Program-made: the position numbers and the translations under genes
Shown here: one piece after another, positions 23,459 to 33,191 of the stretch
Layout of the letters: the number at the start of each line of letters is the position of its first letter
How positions within the stretch are numbered: position 1 is the first letter of the stretch
DNA from: Mesorhizobium tianshanense
GTDB lineage: Bacteria > Pseudomonadota > Alphaproteobacteria > Rhizobiales > Rhizobiaceae
Direction of reading: 5' to 3'
Assembly (NCBI RefSeq): GCF_007830515.1
Contig: NZ_VLKT01000031.1
Location: forward strand, 1-64,000
Length of the DNA stretch: 64,000 nucleotides
The notes under the pieces: generated by a model
What the model was told of the DNA's origin: nothing
Databases searched by the model: none
The model's input: the letters and a program-made list of their open reading frames with translations, nothing else

Positions 23459-25902
23459 ACCTTTCAGAATACCGCAGCAAAGCCGAAAGGCTTGCCGACC
23501 ATCTGCCCTGGGCCGCATTGGTCGCGCCCGGCATCGTGCTCAACAAGGACGGCAGCTTTCAGCGGACCTTCCGGTTCCGCGGGCCCGATCTCGAAAGCGC
23601 GACGGAAGTTGAACTTGTCGGCATCTGCGCGCGGGCGAACAATGCGCTGAGAAGGCTCGGCTCCGGCTGGGCATTGTTCTTTGAGGCCGAGCGCATCGAA
23701 GCGCTGGACTATCCGAGCTCGCGTTTTCCCGACGCAGCGTCATGGCTGGTCGACGAAGAGCGGCGCGCGGCGTTCGAGGGCAAGGTCGCGCACTTCGAGA
23801 GCCGCTTTCACCTGACCTTGCTGTTCATGCCGCAGCAGGATGGCCAGGCGCGGGCCGAAAGAGCGCTGGTTGAGGCGCATCGTTCCGAAGGCGCGAGAGA
23901 CTGGCATCAGGAGTTGGCGCGGTTCCGTGACGAGACCGACCGGGTTCTGGATCTTCTGTCGGGCTTCATGCCCGAAGTGCGCGTTCTCGACGATGCAGAG
24001 ACGCTGACTTATCTCCACGGCACAATCTCGACCCGCCGCCATCCAGTGGCCGTGCCGGAAACACCGATGTATCTCGACGGCGTCCTGGTCGATGCGCCGC
24101 TTACCGGTGGCTTGGAGCCGATGCTGGGCGACCTGCATCTGCGCACGCTCACAATCCTCGGTTTCCCGGACGTCACTCGGCCCGGAATCCTCGATGCACT
24201 CAATCATCAGGAGTTCGCCTATCGCTGGATGACGCGCTTCATTCCGCTCGATAAGACGGAAGCCACTAGGACATTGACGCGCTTGCGGCGGCAGTGGTTT
24301 GCCAAGCGCAAATCGATTGCGGCCATCCTGCGCGAGGTCGTGACCAATGAACTCGTCCCGCTCCTTGACAGCGATGCCGATAACAAGGCGCTCGATGCCG
24401 ACGCAGCACTTCAGGCGTTGGGCGGCGATCACGTCGGCTTCGGCTATCTCACCACTACCGTGACGGTGTGGGACGAGGTCCACCAAGCCGCCGCGGAAAA
24501 ACTTCGCGCGGTCGAACGCATCGTCAACGGACTCGGCTTCACCACAATCCGTGAAAGCACCAATGCGGTCGAGGCGTGGCTCGGCTCGTTGCCCGGTCAT
24601 GTCTATGCCAACGTTCGCCAGCCGCTCATTCACACGCTGAACCTTGCCCATCTCATGCCGCTGTCGTCTGTGTGGGCCGGCCCGACGGCGAACGAGCATC
24701 TGGCCAAGATCACCCGCACAGAATCCCCGCCACTTCTTTTTGCCGAGACCAGCGGGTCGACACCGTTCCGGATATCCACCCATGTCGACGATGTCGGCCA
24801 CATGCTGATCGTTGGTCCGACCGGTGCCGGCAAGTCGGTTCTGCTTGCCCTGATCGCTCTGCAGTTCCGACGCTATGCCGGCGCGCAGCTCTACGCCTTC
24901 GACAAAGGCAATTCGGCGCGCGCGGCAACACTTGCCATGGGTGGAGAGCACCACGCGCTGGGTGCAGACGGCGCGCTTGCCTTCCAGCCGCTGCGCAATA
25001 TCAGCGACCAGGCTGCCCGCAGCTGGGCAGCCGAATGGATCTCCGCGCTCATTGCTCATGAGAACGTCACCGTCACGCCGGAGGTGAAGGAGGCAATCTG
25101 GTCGGCACTCACCAGCCTTGCCACCGCACCGGCCCAGGAACGAACGCTGACCGGCCTCTCGGTCCTGCTTCAGTCCAATGCGCTGAAGTCCGCACTCATG
25201 CCCTACACGCTCGACGGCCCCTTCGGCCGGCTGCTCGATGCCGATGATGATCGGCTGGCTTTGTCGAATGTGCAGTGTTTCGAGACCGAGGAGCTGATGC
25301 ATCAGGAAGGCGCCGTGCTGCCGGTGCTGACCTATCTGTTCCATCGGCTCGAGGAGCGGTTCGACGGCCGGCCGACGCTGCTGATGCTCGATGAGGCGTG
25401 GGTCTATCTCGACAACCCGCTCTTTGCCGCCCGCATCCGCGAATGGCTGAAGGTGCTGCGAAAGCGGAACGTGTCGGTTGTATTCGCCACGCAGTCGCTT
25501 GCCGACATCGCCAGCTCTTCCATCGCCCCTGCGATCATCGAGAGCTGCCCACAGCGCATTTTTCTGCCCAATGACCGTGCCGTGGAACCGCAGGCGCGGG
25601 CAACCTATGAGCGCTTCGGTTTGAACGAGCGGCAGATCGAATTGATCGCCCGCGCCACGCCGAAGCGGCATTATTATCTGCAGTCGCGTCGCGGCAACCG
25701 TCTCTTCGAGCTTGGGCTCGGGCCCATCGCTCTCGCGCTTTGCGGCGCTTCCGACACGTCCACACAGAGCCTGATCGACACGGTCCTGTCCGAGCCCGGG
25801 CAGGACAGCTTTGCCTCCCGGTTCCTGAGCGTGCGCGGCCTCGATTGGGCCGCCGACCTTCTCCGGCAATTCCCTCAAACAGACAAGGAGCAATCGTCAT
25901 GA
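23452..25902 (+). CDS. trbE: TrbE, transfer ATPase (VirB4-like)
   Basis: This 816-residue protein starts MLNLSEYRSKAERLADHLPW and contains the CagE/VirB4 N-terminal domain, Walker A LIVGPTGAGKSVLLALIALQ, Walker B PTLLMLDEAWVYLDN and the conserved VVFATQSLADIASSSIAPAI. It is the largest ATPase of the machine and essential for pilus biogenesis. The start at 23,452 overlaps trbD, and the end overlaps trbJ by ATGA. Confidence 0.95.
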   Translation: MLNLSEYRSKAERLADHLPWAALVAPGIVLNKDGSFQRTFRFRGPDLESATEVELVGICARANNALRRLGSGWALFFEAERIEALDYPSSRFPDAASWLVDEERRAAFEGKVAHFESRFHLTLLFMPQQDGQARAERALVEAHRSEGARDWHQELARFRDETDRVLDLLSGFMPEVRVLDDAETLTYLHGTISTRRHPVAVPETPMYLDGVLVDAPLTGGLEPMLGDLHLRTLTILGFPDVTRPGILDALNHQEFAYRWMTRFIPLDKTEATRTLTRLRRQWFAKRKSIAAILREVVTNELVPLLDSDADNKALDADAALQALGGDHVGFGYLTTTVTVWDEVHQAAAEKLRAVERIVNGLGFTTIRESTNAVEAWLGSLPGHVYANVRQPLIHTLNLAHLMPLSSVWAGPTANEHLAKITRTESPPLLFAETSGSTPFRISTHVDDVGHMLIVGPTGAGKSVLLALIALQFRRYAGAQLYAFDKGNSARAATLAMGGEHHALGADGALAFQPLRNISDQAARSWAAEWISALIAHENVTVTPEVKEAIWSALTSLATAPAQERTLTGLSVLLQSNALKSALMPYTLDGPFGRLLDADDDRLALSNVQCFETEELMHQEGAVLPVLTYLFHRLEERFDGRPTLLMLDEAWVYLDNPLFAARIREWLKVLRKRNVSVVFATQSLADIASSSIAPAIIESCPQRIFLPNDRAVEPQARATYERFGLNERQIELIARATPKRHYYLQSRRGNRLFELGLGPIALALCGASDTSTQSLIDTVLSEPGQDSFASRFLSVRGLDWAADLLRQFPQTDKEQSS

Positions 25903-26624
25903 TGCGGCGCCGCCTTCTCACCGGCCTGATCACCGTTTCCCTGATCGCCAAACCGATGGCCGACTACATCCAGCCGGCCTCCGCCCTGATCGTGTTCGAT
26001 CCGTCGAACTATACACAGAACGTGCTAACGGCGGCACGCTCGCTGGAGCAGATCAACAACCAGATCCAGTCGCTGCAGAACCAGGCGACCATGCTGCAGA
26101 ACATGGCGCGCAACCTTCAGCGTCTGGACTTTTCCTCGATTGGTCAACTCACCGGCGCGCTCCATCGCGTCGACGGGCTGATGGAGCAGGCGAGCGGGCT
26201 GAGCTTTGATCTCGACCAGCTTCAAGACCAGTGGCGCAAGCAATATCCGGAAAGCTACGACGCCGCGATTAAGGTCAGCGATGTGGCGAGCGCCGCGCGC
26301 GAGCGCTGGCAGAGCGCGATGCAGGCATTCCGCCAGACCATGGGCGTCCAGTCGCAGATTGTCGAGAACGTCCGTACCGATGGCGACCTGCTTGCCGATC
26401 TCGTCAACCGCAGCCAGGGCGCGGCCGGTTCGCTTCAGGCAAGCCAGGCCACCAACCAGCTGATCGCCCTCTCCACCAAGCAGCAGATGCAGATCCAGAC
26501 GCTGCTCGCGACGCAGTTTCGGGCTGAGGCCGAGGATGCGGCGCGCAAGGCGCAGTCCGAGGAAGCCGCCCGCGAGACAACGCGCCGCTTCCTTGGCTCC
26601 GGCACGGCCTATTCCGGCAACTGA
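25899..26624 (+). CDS. trbJ: TrbJ, periplasmic transfer protein (VirB5-like)
   Basis: This 241-residue protein has a signal peptide (RRRLLTGLITVSLIAKPMAD) and a long helical body (LEQINNQIQSLQNQATMLQN) as in VirB5/TrbJ minor pilins. trbK, the entry-exclusion lipoprotein gene often found between trbJ and trbL, is absent: only 33 bases separate the two genes. Confidence 0.9.
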   Translation: MMRRRLLTGLITVSLIAKPMADYIQPASALIVFDPSNYTQNVLTAARSLEQINNQIQSLQNQATMLQNMARNLQRLDFSSIGQLTGALHRVDGLMEQASGLSFDLDQLQDQWRKQYPESYDAAIKVSDVASAARERWQSAMQAFRQTMGVQSQIVENVRTDGDLLADLVNRSQGAAGSLQASQATNQLIALSTKQQMQIQTLLATQFRAEAEDAARKAQSEEAARETTRRFLGSGTAYSGN

Positions 26625-26657
26625 CCAGGCATTTCTCAGAACGAGGAAGGCGGCCAC

Positions 26658-27980
26658 ATGAACGACCTCGGCGTCATTGATCGCTTCATGGAGACCTTCA
26701 TCCGCTATATTGATAGCGGGTTCGGTCTACTTTCGGGCGACGTCGCCTTTCTCACCACGATCCTGATTGGCATCGACATCACACTGGCCGGCCTGGCCTG
26801 GGCGCTCGGTAGCGAACCCAATGTTCTCGGGCGGCTCACCCGGAAGGTGCTCTATGTCGGCGTCTTCGCCTTCATCCTGAATAACTTCAAGAATCTCGCC
26901 GACATTATCTACCGCTCCTTTGCGGGCCTCGGCATAAACGCGTCCTCTGGCAACCTTTCCGCCGACAGTCTCCTGCGGCCCGGCCGCATTGCCGCGACTG
27001 GCTTCGAGGGCGCCTGGCCGCTGCTCGAACAGGCAAGCCAGCTTCTTGGCTTCCCTGAGTTCTTCGGCAACGCGCTCACCATCTTCGTGCTGCTTTTAGC
27101 GTGGTTCCTGGTCATCATCGCCTTCTTTATTCTTTCCATCCAGCTCTTCATCACCATCCTGGAGTTCAAGCTCACCACGCTGGCCGGTTTCATTCTGGTG
27201 CCCTTCGCGCTCTGGAATCGGTCGGCCTTTCTGGCCGAGCGCGTGCTCGGCAATGTGATCTCATCGGGCATAAAGGTCATGGTTCTCGCCGTCATCGTCG
27301 GCATCGGCTCCACGCTCTTCGGCGAGTTCGCTTCCGCGCTGCAAGGCAAGGAGCCGGATCTGGCCGCCGCCATGGCACAGGTGCTTGGCGCGCTGGCCCT
27401 GCTTGGGCTCGGCATCTTCGGGCCTGGGATCGCCTCGGGCCTTGTCTCTGGCGCACCGCAGCTTGGCGCGGGCGCCGCACTCGGAACCACGGCGGCCGCC
27501 GCCGGTGCATCGCTCGTTGCCGGAGGTGCGGCGTTTGCCGGCGCGCGCATGGCAACCGGCGGCAGTCTCGCCGCAGTCCGCGCCGGCACAACCATGGGAT
27601 CGGCTGCTTCCACGGCTTGGCAGATCGGACGTGCAACCTCGCCCGACTCCGGCCTGTCCGGCGTAGCTGCTGGAATTCACGGCGTCACAAGTGCCGTCGC
27701 CGGCGCTGCGACAGGCGGAGCGCGATCTGCTGCAGAAGCTTTCAGGCGCAGCGCCGATGCCGGCCATGAAGCCGCCTGGACTGCGACCGGCGGTACGCCG
27801 ACCGCGTCAATGACCGGAACTCCTGCCGCTGCGAGCTCCGATACTGCGCCGACCTGGGCGAGGCGCCTTCGCTCCGAACAGACCGCGCGAGCCCATCGTC
27901 ACACCGCCATGCAGGCTGTCCGTGAGGGCGATCGGCCGGGCGGCAGCGCCAATCCCTTCCTCAACGATAAGGACGACTAG
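26658..27980 (+). CDS. trbL: TrbL, polytopic membrane protein (VirB6-like)
   Basis: This 440-residue protein has six or more hydrophobic helices between about 35 and 260, then a Gly/Ala-rich stretch and a hydrophilic tail, typical of TrbL/VirB6, which forms part of the inner-membrane channel. The family segment ITILEFKLTTLAGFILVPFA is present. The stop abuts the trbF ATG with no gap. Confidence 0.92.
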   Translation: MNDLGVIDRFMETFIRYIDSGFGLLSGDVAFLTTILIGIDITLAGLAWALGSEPNVLGRLTRKVLYVGVFAFILNNFKNLADIIYRSFAGLGINASSGNLSADSLLRPGRIAATGFEGAWPLLEQASQLLGFPEFFGNALTIFVLLLAWFLVIIAFFILSIQLFITILEFKLTTLAGFILVPFALWNRSAFLAERVLGNVISSGIKVMVLAVIVGIGSTLFGEFASALQGKEPDLAAAMAQVLGALALLGLGIFGPGIASGLVSGAPQLGAGAALGTTAAAAGASLVAGGAAFAGARMATGGSLAAVRAGTTMGSAASTAWQIGRATSPDSGLSGVAAGIHGVTSAVAGAATGGARSAAEAFRRSADAGHEAAWTATGGTPTASMTGTPAAASSDTAPTWARRLRSEQTARAHRHTAMQAVREGDRPGGSANPFLNDKDD

Positions 27981-28712
27981 ATGCTCTTCAAGCGACCGGT
28001 TCAGCGTTACGGGAAGATACCCGAACCCGTCACACCGTATCAAAAGGCCGGCCAACTCTGGGATGAGCGTATCGGCTCCGCCCGCGTTCAAGCCAGGAAC
28101 TGGCGGCTCATGGCCTTCGGCAGCCTGGCACTGGCGATCGGCCTTTCCGGCGGGCTGATGTGGCAATCGATGCAAAGCCGCGTCGTTCCCTACGTCGTCG
28201 AGGTCGACCGGTTCGGCGAAGCACGCGCCGTCGCACCGGCGATCCAGAACTACGAGCCGTCGGATGCACAGATCGCCTGGCATCTCGACCGCTTCATTTC
28301 GAATGTCCGCGCCATCTCTACCGATCCGGTGCTGGTGCGCCAGAACTGGCTTTCGGCCTACGACTTCGCCACCGACCGTGCCGCTCTTTTCCTCAATGAA
28401 TACGCGAAGGCGAACGACCCGTTCGGAAAGATCGGTACGCGCAGTGTTTCGGTGCAGGTCACCAGTGTCGTGAGAGCCTCCGACAACTCCTTCCAGGTCA
28501 AGTGGTCCGAACAGGTCTATGAGCGCGGCAGCCTCGCCAGCACCAGTCGCTGGACCGCGATCCTTACAGTAGTGATCCGCCCGCCTAGCAATGCAGACCA
28601 GCTGCGCCGAAATCCCCTCGGCGTCTTAATCAATGCCATCGACTGGTCGCGCGAACTCGAGAACGCCGCGCCGACATCCATTTCCCCGAAGGAGTCCGCC
28701 AATGAAGAATAA
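27981..28712 (+). CDS. trbF: TrbF, inner-membrane scaffold (VirB8-like)
   Basis: This 243-residue bitopic protein has one transmembrane helix at about 43-60 (WRLMAFGSLALAIGLSGGLM) and a periplasmic VirB8 domain (VVPYVVEVDRFGEARAVAPA, QNWLSAYDFATDRAALFLNE). Its 3' end overlaps trbG by 11 bases. Confidence 0.93.
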   Translation: MLFKRPVQRYGKIPEPVTPYQKAGQLWDERIGSARVQARNWRLMAFGSLALAIGLSGGLMWQSMQSRVVPYVVEVDRFGEARAVAPAIQNYEPSDAQIAWHLDRFISNVRAISTDPVLVRQNWLSAYDFATDRAALFLNEYAKANDPFGKIGTRSVSVQVTSVVRASDNSFQVKWSEQVYERGSLASTSRWTAILTVVIRPPSNADQLRRNPLGVLINAIDWSRELENAAPTSISPKESANEE

Positions 28713-29730
28713 AATGTCCTCGGTCCGTGCCGCGCTGATCCTGTCGGCGTCGGCAGCGGTCCTCTGCGCCTGTGCATCAAAGCCGGTACCGCCACCTCAG
28801 ATTTCCTATGACGCTGCTGATTTCAAACCGGCTGCAATTGAGAAGGCCCCGGAAAAGCCGGTCAAGATAGTCGAGGTGCCAAAGCCCCTGCCGCTACCCG
28901 GCCAATTACAGCCTGACTTGGGCAAAGTCGTTGCAGACAAGCGCTCCCCTGAAGAACGTGTCGTAGATGCCAACAAGGCGGCGACGCAGCAACCCACCAA
29001 GTATGGCTATATCAACGCGGTACAGGTCTATCCCTATACGGAAGGCGCACTTTACCAGCTCTACGCAGCACCCGAGCGCGTCGTCGACATCGCCCTGCAG
29101 CCAGGCGAGAAACTCTCATCTGTGTCGGCCGGCGACACAGTGCGCTGGGTGATTGGCGACACTGTCAGTGGTTCCGGCGACAACCAGCGAACCCATGTGC
29201 TGGTGAAGCCCTTCGCACCGGGGCTCAGCACCAATCTGGTCATCAGCACCGACCGGCGGACCTATCACCTGCAGCTTCAAAGCACGGAAAGGACGGCTAT
29301 GGCGGCGATTTCCTGGACCTACAGCGAGGACCAGATCATCGCGCTTCGCCGGCGCAACGCTCAAGCCGAGGCAGCCATGCCGGTGGCATCGAATGTGGCG
29401 CTCGAGAATATTCGCTTCCGCTATTCGATTACCGGCGACGCGCCGCCTTGGAGCCCGACGCGTGCCTTCGACGATGGCAGCAAGGTCTATATTGAATTCC
29501 CGCGCCGCATCGATCAAGGCGAGGCGCCGCCGCTCTTCGTCGTCGGAGCTGACGGGGACAACCAGCTCGTCAATTACCGCATGCGCGGCAACTATTACAT
29601 CGTCGATCGCCTCTTTGCCGCGGCCGAACTGCGGCTCGGCGCCAAGCAGCAGCAGGTCGTCCGCATCACGAGGACTGACGGCCGGCAACCGCCCCGGCGG
29701 ATAGCACTTTTTGCGCGTTCCGTCAGGTGA
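28702..29730 (+). CDS. trbG: TrbG, outer-membrane complex protein (VirB9-like)
   Basis: This 342-residue protein has a lipoprotein-type signal (AALILSASAAVLCACASKPV) and a VirB9/CagX domain with INAVQVYPYTEGALYQLYAA, the GDTVRWVIGDTVSG segment and RYSITGDAPPWSPTRAFDDG. The ATG at 28,702 is chosen for the signal peptide. A 13-bp gap precedes trbI. Confidence 0.93.
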   Translation: MKNKMSSVRAALILSASAAVLCACASKPVPPPQISYDAADFKPAAIEKAPEKPVKIVEVPKPLPLPGQLQPDLGKVVADKRSPEERVVDANKAATQQPTKYGYINAVQVYPYTEGALYQLYAAPERVVDIALQPGEKLSSVSAGDTVRWVIGDTVSGSGDNQRTHVLVKPFAPGLSTNLVISTDRRTYHLQLQSTERTAMAAISWTYSEDQIIALRRRNAQAEAAMPVASNVALENIRFRYSITGDAPPWSPTRAFDDGSKVYIEFPRRIDQGEAPPLFVVGADGDNQLVNYRMRGNYYIVDRLFAAAELRLGAKQQQVVRITRTDGRQPPRRIALFARSVR

Positions 29731-29743
29731 GGGGGAAGGATTC

Positions 29744-30958
29744 ATGACCGATACTTCCCGCTCCAATGCTCCGCCGAAACTCGATCCCGAACAGCTGCAG
29801 TTACGGGCCTCACCCCGTCGTGCGGTACGGTTCAAGCGCGGTGTGATCATCGCGATCGCTGCACTCGGATCCAGCGCCATATTCGGCGTTACCATCCTGG
29901 CGTTGCAGGGACCGGCACTGCGCATCAAAGAGCAGGCGGAAGAGCTATACAACACCGGGAGCAAGCCAACCGCCGAGGGACTTGAAACGCTTCCAAGAGA
30001 CTATTCCGGAATCAAGCCGAACGCGCCTGTGCTCGGCCCGCCATTACCAGGCGATCTCGGCCGGCCGATCCTCGAACGCCAGCGCCAGCTCGGCATCGCG
30101 CCGGGGCACGAGATTTCCGACGAGGAACAGCGCCTTGCTCAGCAGGCGATTGAGGCACGTGAATCGAAAGTCTTTTTTTCGATCGAGAATCGACCCCGGC
30201 AGATAGACGTCGCCGGCAGTGGGCAGGATGTGCAGAGGCCATTTGAGCCGCTTCCGCAATCCGATGCCGCACGCGCGTCGGCTTCCGTTGCCCCGGCCGA
30301 GGGCGACCAGAACAATCAGCAGCGCAAGCTCGATTTTATCAGCCAGCGGAACACAAGCGGGATCTACAATCCGCATTCCTTGCAGACGCCGGCTTCGCCG
30401 TATCAGCTGATGGCCGGCAGCGTGATCGCAGCAAGCCTCATCACCGGCATCAATTCCGACTTGCCCGGCCTCGTCGTCGCACAGGTCACCGAGAACGTGC
30501 ATGACACAGTCACCGGTGGAATCCTGCTGATCCCACAGGGGTCTCGCCTGATCGGCACCTATGACAGCGTTGTCGCCTTCGGGCAAAGACGCGCGCTGCT
30601 GGTCTGGCAACGCATTCTGCTGCCCGACGGCTCGTCAATCGAAATCGACAATCTGCCCGCGACAGACACCGCCGGCTATGCTGGCCTTGAGGACAAGGTG
30701 GATTTCCACACCTGGCAGCTGATCAAGGGAGTTGCATTAGCCACATTGCTTGGCATCGGCACGGAATTGAGCCTCGGGGAAGACGAAAGCGATCTGGTGA
30801 AGGCAATCCGCGAATCCGCCCAGCAGAACGTCAGTCGGGCCGGCCAGCGCATCACCGAAAAGAACCTCAATATTCAACCCACCATCACCGTCCGCCCCGG
30901 TTGGCCGCTGCGCGTCGTCGTACACAAGGATCTCGTGCTGCGGCAGTACCCGAGTTGA
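29744..30958 (+). CDS. trbI: TrbI, core complex protein (VirB10-like)
   Basis: This 404-residue protein has one N-terminal transmembrane helix (GVIIAIAALGSSAIFGVTIL), a proline-rich periplasmic linker and the C-terminal VirB10 barrel (YQLMAGSVIAASLITGINSD, GSRLIGTYDSVVAFGQRRAL, TITVRPGWPLRVVVHKDLVL). It spans both membranes and couples ATPase energy to the outer-membrane pore. It is the last structural gene of the trb set. Confidence 0.94.
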   Translation: MTDTSRSNAPPKLDPEQLQLRASPRRAVRFKRGVIIAIAALGSSAIFGVTILALQGPALRIKEQAEELYNTGSKPTAEGLETLPRDYSGIKPNAPVLGPPLPGDLGRPILERQRQLGIAPGHEISDEEQRLAQQAIEARESKVFFSIENRPRQIDVAGSGQDVQRPFEPLPQSDAARASASVAPAEGDQNNQQRKLDFISQRNTSGIYNPHSLQTPASPYQLMAGSVIAASLITGINSDLPGLVVAQVTENVHDTVTGGILLIPQGSRLIGTYDSVVAFGQRRALLVWQRILLPDGSSIEIDNLPATDTAGYAGLEDKVDFHTWQLIKGVALATLLGIGTELSLGEDESDLVKAIRESAQQNVSRAGQRITEKNLNIQPTITVRPGWPLRVVVHKDLVLRQYPS

Positions 30959-30970
30959 ACAGGAGTAGTC

Positions 30971-31243
30971 ATGGCCAACCTGAAATTGGGAAAGCTTCCG
31001 GACCGGACGCCTTCCAAGATCACTATCACCGTTAGCGCGGACCTGAGCCAAGCGCTCCAGGAATATGCGGCGCTTTACCGTGAGACCTACGGCGAGTCGG
31101 AAACGGTGGCCGAACTCATTCCATTTATGCTGGCGGGGTTTTTGGAAGGCGACCGAGCGTTTGCCAAGGCCAGAAACCAAGGCCTACCGGCTGCGGGCAT
31201 GTCGGAAAAATCTCGGCGCCTACGCGGTTCAGGTTCGGACTAG
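30971..31243 (+). CDS. DUF2274 protein of the trb operon
   Basis: This 90-residue protein (LKLGKLPDRTPSKITITVSA, LSQALQEYAALYRETYGESE, VAELIPFMLAGFLEGDRAFA) belongs to the DUF2274 family, which regularly follows trbI in conjugative elements. The N-terminal strand-helix-helix pattern resembles a ribbon-helix-helix fold, so DNA binding is plausible. Role in transfer unknown. Confidence 0.85.
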   Translation: MANLKLGKLPDRTPSKITITVSADLSQALQEYAALYRETYGESETVAELIPFMLAGFLEGDRAFAKARNQGLPAAGMSEKSRRLRGSGSD

Positions 31244-31272
31244 CCGAAGTACAAAGTTGGTCAAGCCGAACC

Positions 31273-31581
31273 ATGGCGAACGCCGCCGAATTTCCCGGTT
31301 CTCCAACATCGCTCGCGGAGCTCGAACGATTTCTGGGTGTGGCGGCCTATTTGGTCGTTCGTCATGGCGAAACCTATACGCCGACGTTCGAGCGGCTGGA
31401 GCACGAGCTTGAGGAAGCGCGGCGGCGGTTCGGAAACCGAGACCGGGCTCGGCGCGTGCTAGCCGAACTGATCCAGAATGGGGGACACGTAGGTGCGAAA
31501 GCGATAGCACAACTGCGATATGCGCCCCAAACTTCCATCGATAGCGGGATTGTCGCCAACCCGCCCTCGCATACTACGTGA
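31273..31581 (+). CDS. Small hypothetical protein at the end of the trb operon
   Basis: This 102-residue, mostly helical protein (SLAELERFLGVAAYLVVRHG, TFERLEHELEEARRRFGNRD) is 29 bases after the DUF2274 gene, with no visible terminator between them. Similar short proteins are found at this place in related elements, as I remember. No function can be assigned. Confidence 0.6.
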   Translation: MANAAEFPGSPTSLAELERFLGVAAYLVVRHGETYTPTFERLEHELEEARRRFGNRDRARRVLAELIQNGGHVGAKAIAQLRYAPQTSIDSGIVANPPSHTT

Positions 31582-31664
31582 TGGCTGTCCGGCACCGATG
31601 AATTGCAAGGCATCAAAACTTGCAACCGCACAACATCAAAAACTTGTAGTCACACAGCGTGGCA

Positions 31665-32987
31665 TCAGCCCCGTTCAGGCGGGGTGAACGCGATCCTTTG
31701 AAGCCACTGGCGCTTCTGCGCCAGGGACGGTCCGGCGCCGTACTTCGGCCGGATCCATTTGTGGCCCATCAACGAGGCGATTACTTTCTCCGGCGCCTCA
31801 ACTGCCGTTAGCCGATCCTCGAAAGTGTGCCGCAGGCTATAGAGGCTATGCTCCGATGTCGGCAGGAGTTTCTTGTTGGTGAGCACCTTATTGACGAGCG
31901 CCGAAAGCGAGGCTGCCTTGTCACGATAACGCGGGAAGCCGTTCGGATGGAGCTTCATCGCTTCAAGCGCGCAGCCGACCAGGGGGATGTCGCGCGCTGA
32001 ATGATCGGTCTTCAGCCGACGGCCATTGGGGCGCACCTGCACATGCGGGGTTTCGTGATCGAGGTGGATTGATTCCGTGGTGAGGTTTGCCGCTTCAGAG
32101 AGCCTGAGACCCGTGTCGGCGATGAGATAGACAAGATGGCGCGCCTCGTCGTTGAGCCCGTCGAGCGCGCCTTCGGCGAGAATCTCTCCCTGCACGAACT
32201 CCGCCGTGAACGCAGCGCGTTGAGCCGCAACGGCACCGGAAAGGCGCAGATGATGGAAAACTGGCTCCAGCTTGAGCTGATGAGTGAGGTCGACGACACG
32301 CAGCATCTTGGAGATGTGGCCGATGTCCTTATTGGCCGTACCGATATCGAGGCCGCCCCCGACGATCCGCTTCTGCCACCACTCGCGGAAGGTGACCGCA
32401 TCATCCCGTGTCAGGCGAGCGATCTCTTTGTCGCCGATGACGCCAATCAAGTTTGCGATCGCTCGTTTCTTCGGATTACGCCACTTCTTTACCTGGTTTG
32501 GCGACATGGCCAGCAGGTTCTGTTGCTCGATCGCCTCGAACTCCTTGATGAGACCGCTCAGGCGCAGTGCTGGCCGCGGCTCTCCGCCCATCACCGCAGA
32601 GACGTCCTTTGCGTCCTCGACCGCATTTGTGTCGAGAAGCAGCTTTATGCGGGCCACGAGTTCGTCGAGCGGTCCCGCCGCCAGTTCCTCATTAGTGCGA
32701 TAGGCCACCCCGAACGACCGCGCTCGCTTCCTTGCATCTTCGAAGCGCAGCGCCGCCTCTGCCGACTGGCCGTCGCCAAGTCTGCGCCAATATGCCTCGA
32801 GCCCGGCGCCGAGGCTGCGCACTGCATCGCGGGCCCGTACACCGCGCGGATCGTCAGCAACGGCGACCCCGGTGGAAATACGTACCAGGCCGCGTCGATC
32901 AAACGCCGCAAATTCCTTCGGCACCCGGCGCACGAGATACCAGATGCCGTCACGTTTGTGCGGCCTTGGCGCCGCAGATCGTCGCAT
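31665..32987 (-). CDS. int: Tyrosine-type site-specific integrase of the island
   Basis: This 440-residue protein has an N-terminal arm region (DGIWYLVRRVPKEFAAFDRR, as in DUF6538-type integrases), a core-binding domain and the catalytic domain: Arg295 in TGLRLSEA, YSLRHTFEDR with Arg386 and His387, His409 in LMGHKW and the nucleophile Tyr416. The usual H of HxxR is Tyr383 here, a known variant in this group. It reads away from the tRNA-Ser gene 115 bp to its right, the standard arrangement when the tRNA 3' end is the attachment site. Confidence 0.92.
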   Translation of the reverse strand: MRRSAAPRPHKRDGIWYLVRRVPKEFAAFDRRGLVRISTGVAVADDPRGVRARDAVRSLGAGLEAYWRRLGDGQSAEAALRFEDARKRARSFGVAYRTNEELAAGPLDELVARIKLLLDTNAVEDAKDVSAVMGGEPRPALRLSGLIKEFEAIEQQNLLAMSPNQVKKWRNPKKRAIANLIGVIGDKEIARLTRDDAVTFREWWQKRIVGGGLDIGTANKDIGHISKMLRVVDLTHQLKLEPVFHHLRLSGAVAAQRAAFTAEFVQGEILAEGALDGLNDEARHLVYLIADTGLRLSEAANLTTESIHLDHETPHVQVRPNGRRLKTDHSARDIPLVGCALEAMKLHPNGFPRYRDKAASLSALVNKVLTNKKLLPTSEHSLYSLRHTFEDRLTAVEAPEKVIASLMGHKWIRPKYGAGPSLAQKRQWLQRIAFTPPERG

Positions 32988-33101
32988 TATCTCGCTCTAA
33001 TGTTACACAGTTTGTTACACAGTATGAGATATGTTTCGAGCTCCGGCGGTCAAGGTCTACAACGAAGTTTTTGAAAACTAACGACTTTTATGGGAGTCGG
33101 T

Positions 33102-33191
33102 TGGCGGAGAGAGCGGGATTCGAACCCGCGTTACGGTCTCCCGTAAACACACTTTCCAGGCGTGCGCCTTCAACCACTCGGCCACCTCTCC
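33102..33191 (-). tRNA. tRNA-Ser (GGA), probable island attachment site
   Basis: Read on the minus strand, the 90-base gene starts GGAGAGGTGGCCGAGTGG and ends GGTTCGAATCCCGCTCTCTC, then CGCCA. The anticodon loop CCTGGAAAG gives anticodon GGA, and a long variable arm (GTTTACGGGAGACCGTAAC) is typical of serine tRNAs. The 3' CCA is encoded. The acceptor stem GGAGAGG pairs with TCTCTCC. The integrase gene faces away from its 3' end. No second copy of the 3' tRNA segment was found in this window, so the other att site must lie to the left of base 1. Confidence 0.95.

Noticed and set aside
23740..25893. Minus-strand 717-residue open frame
   Set aside because: It is the antisense shadow of trbE, whose motifs and family length are certain; the translated sequence has no family character.
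1..33101. Second copy of the tRNA-Ser 3' end as left attachment site
   Set aside because: I looked for the T-arm and acceptor segment in both strands and found no second copy; the left end is probably outside the window.
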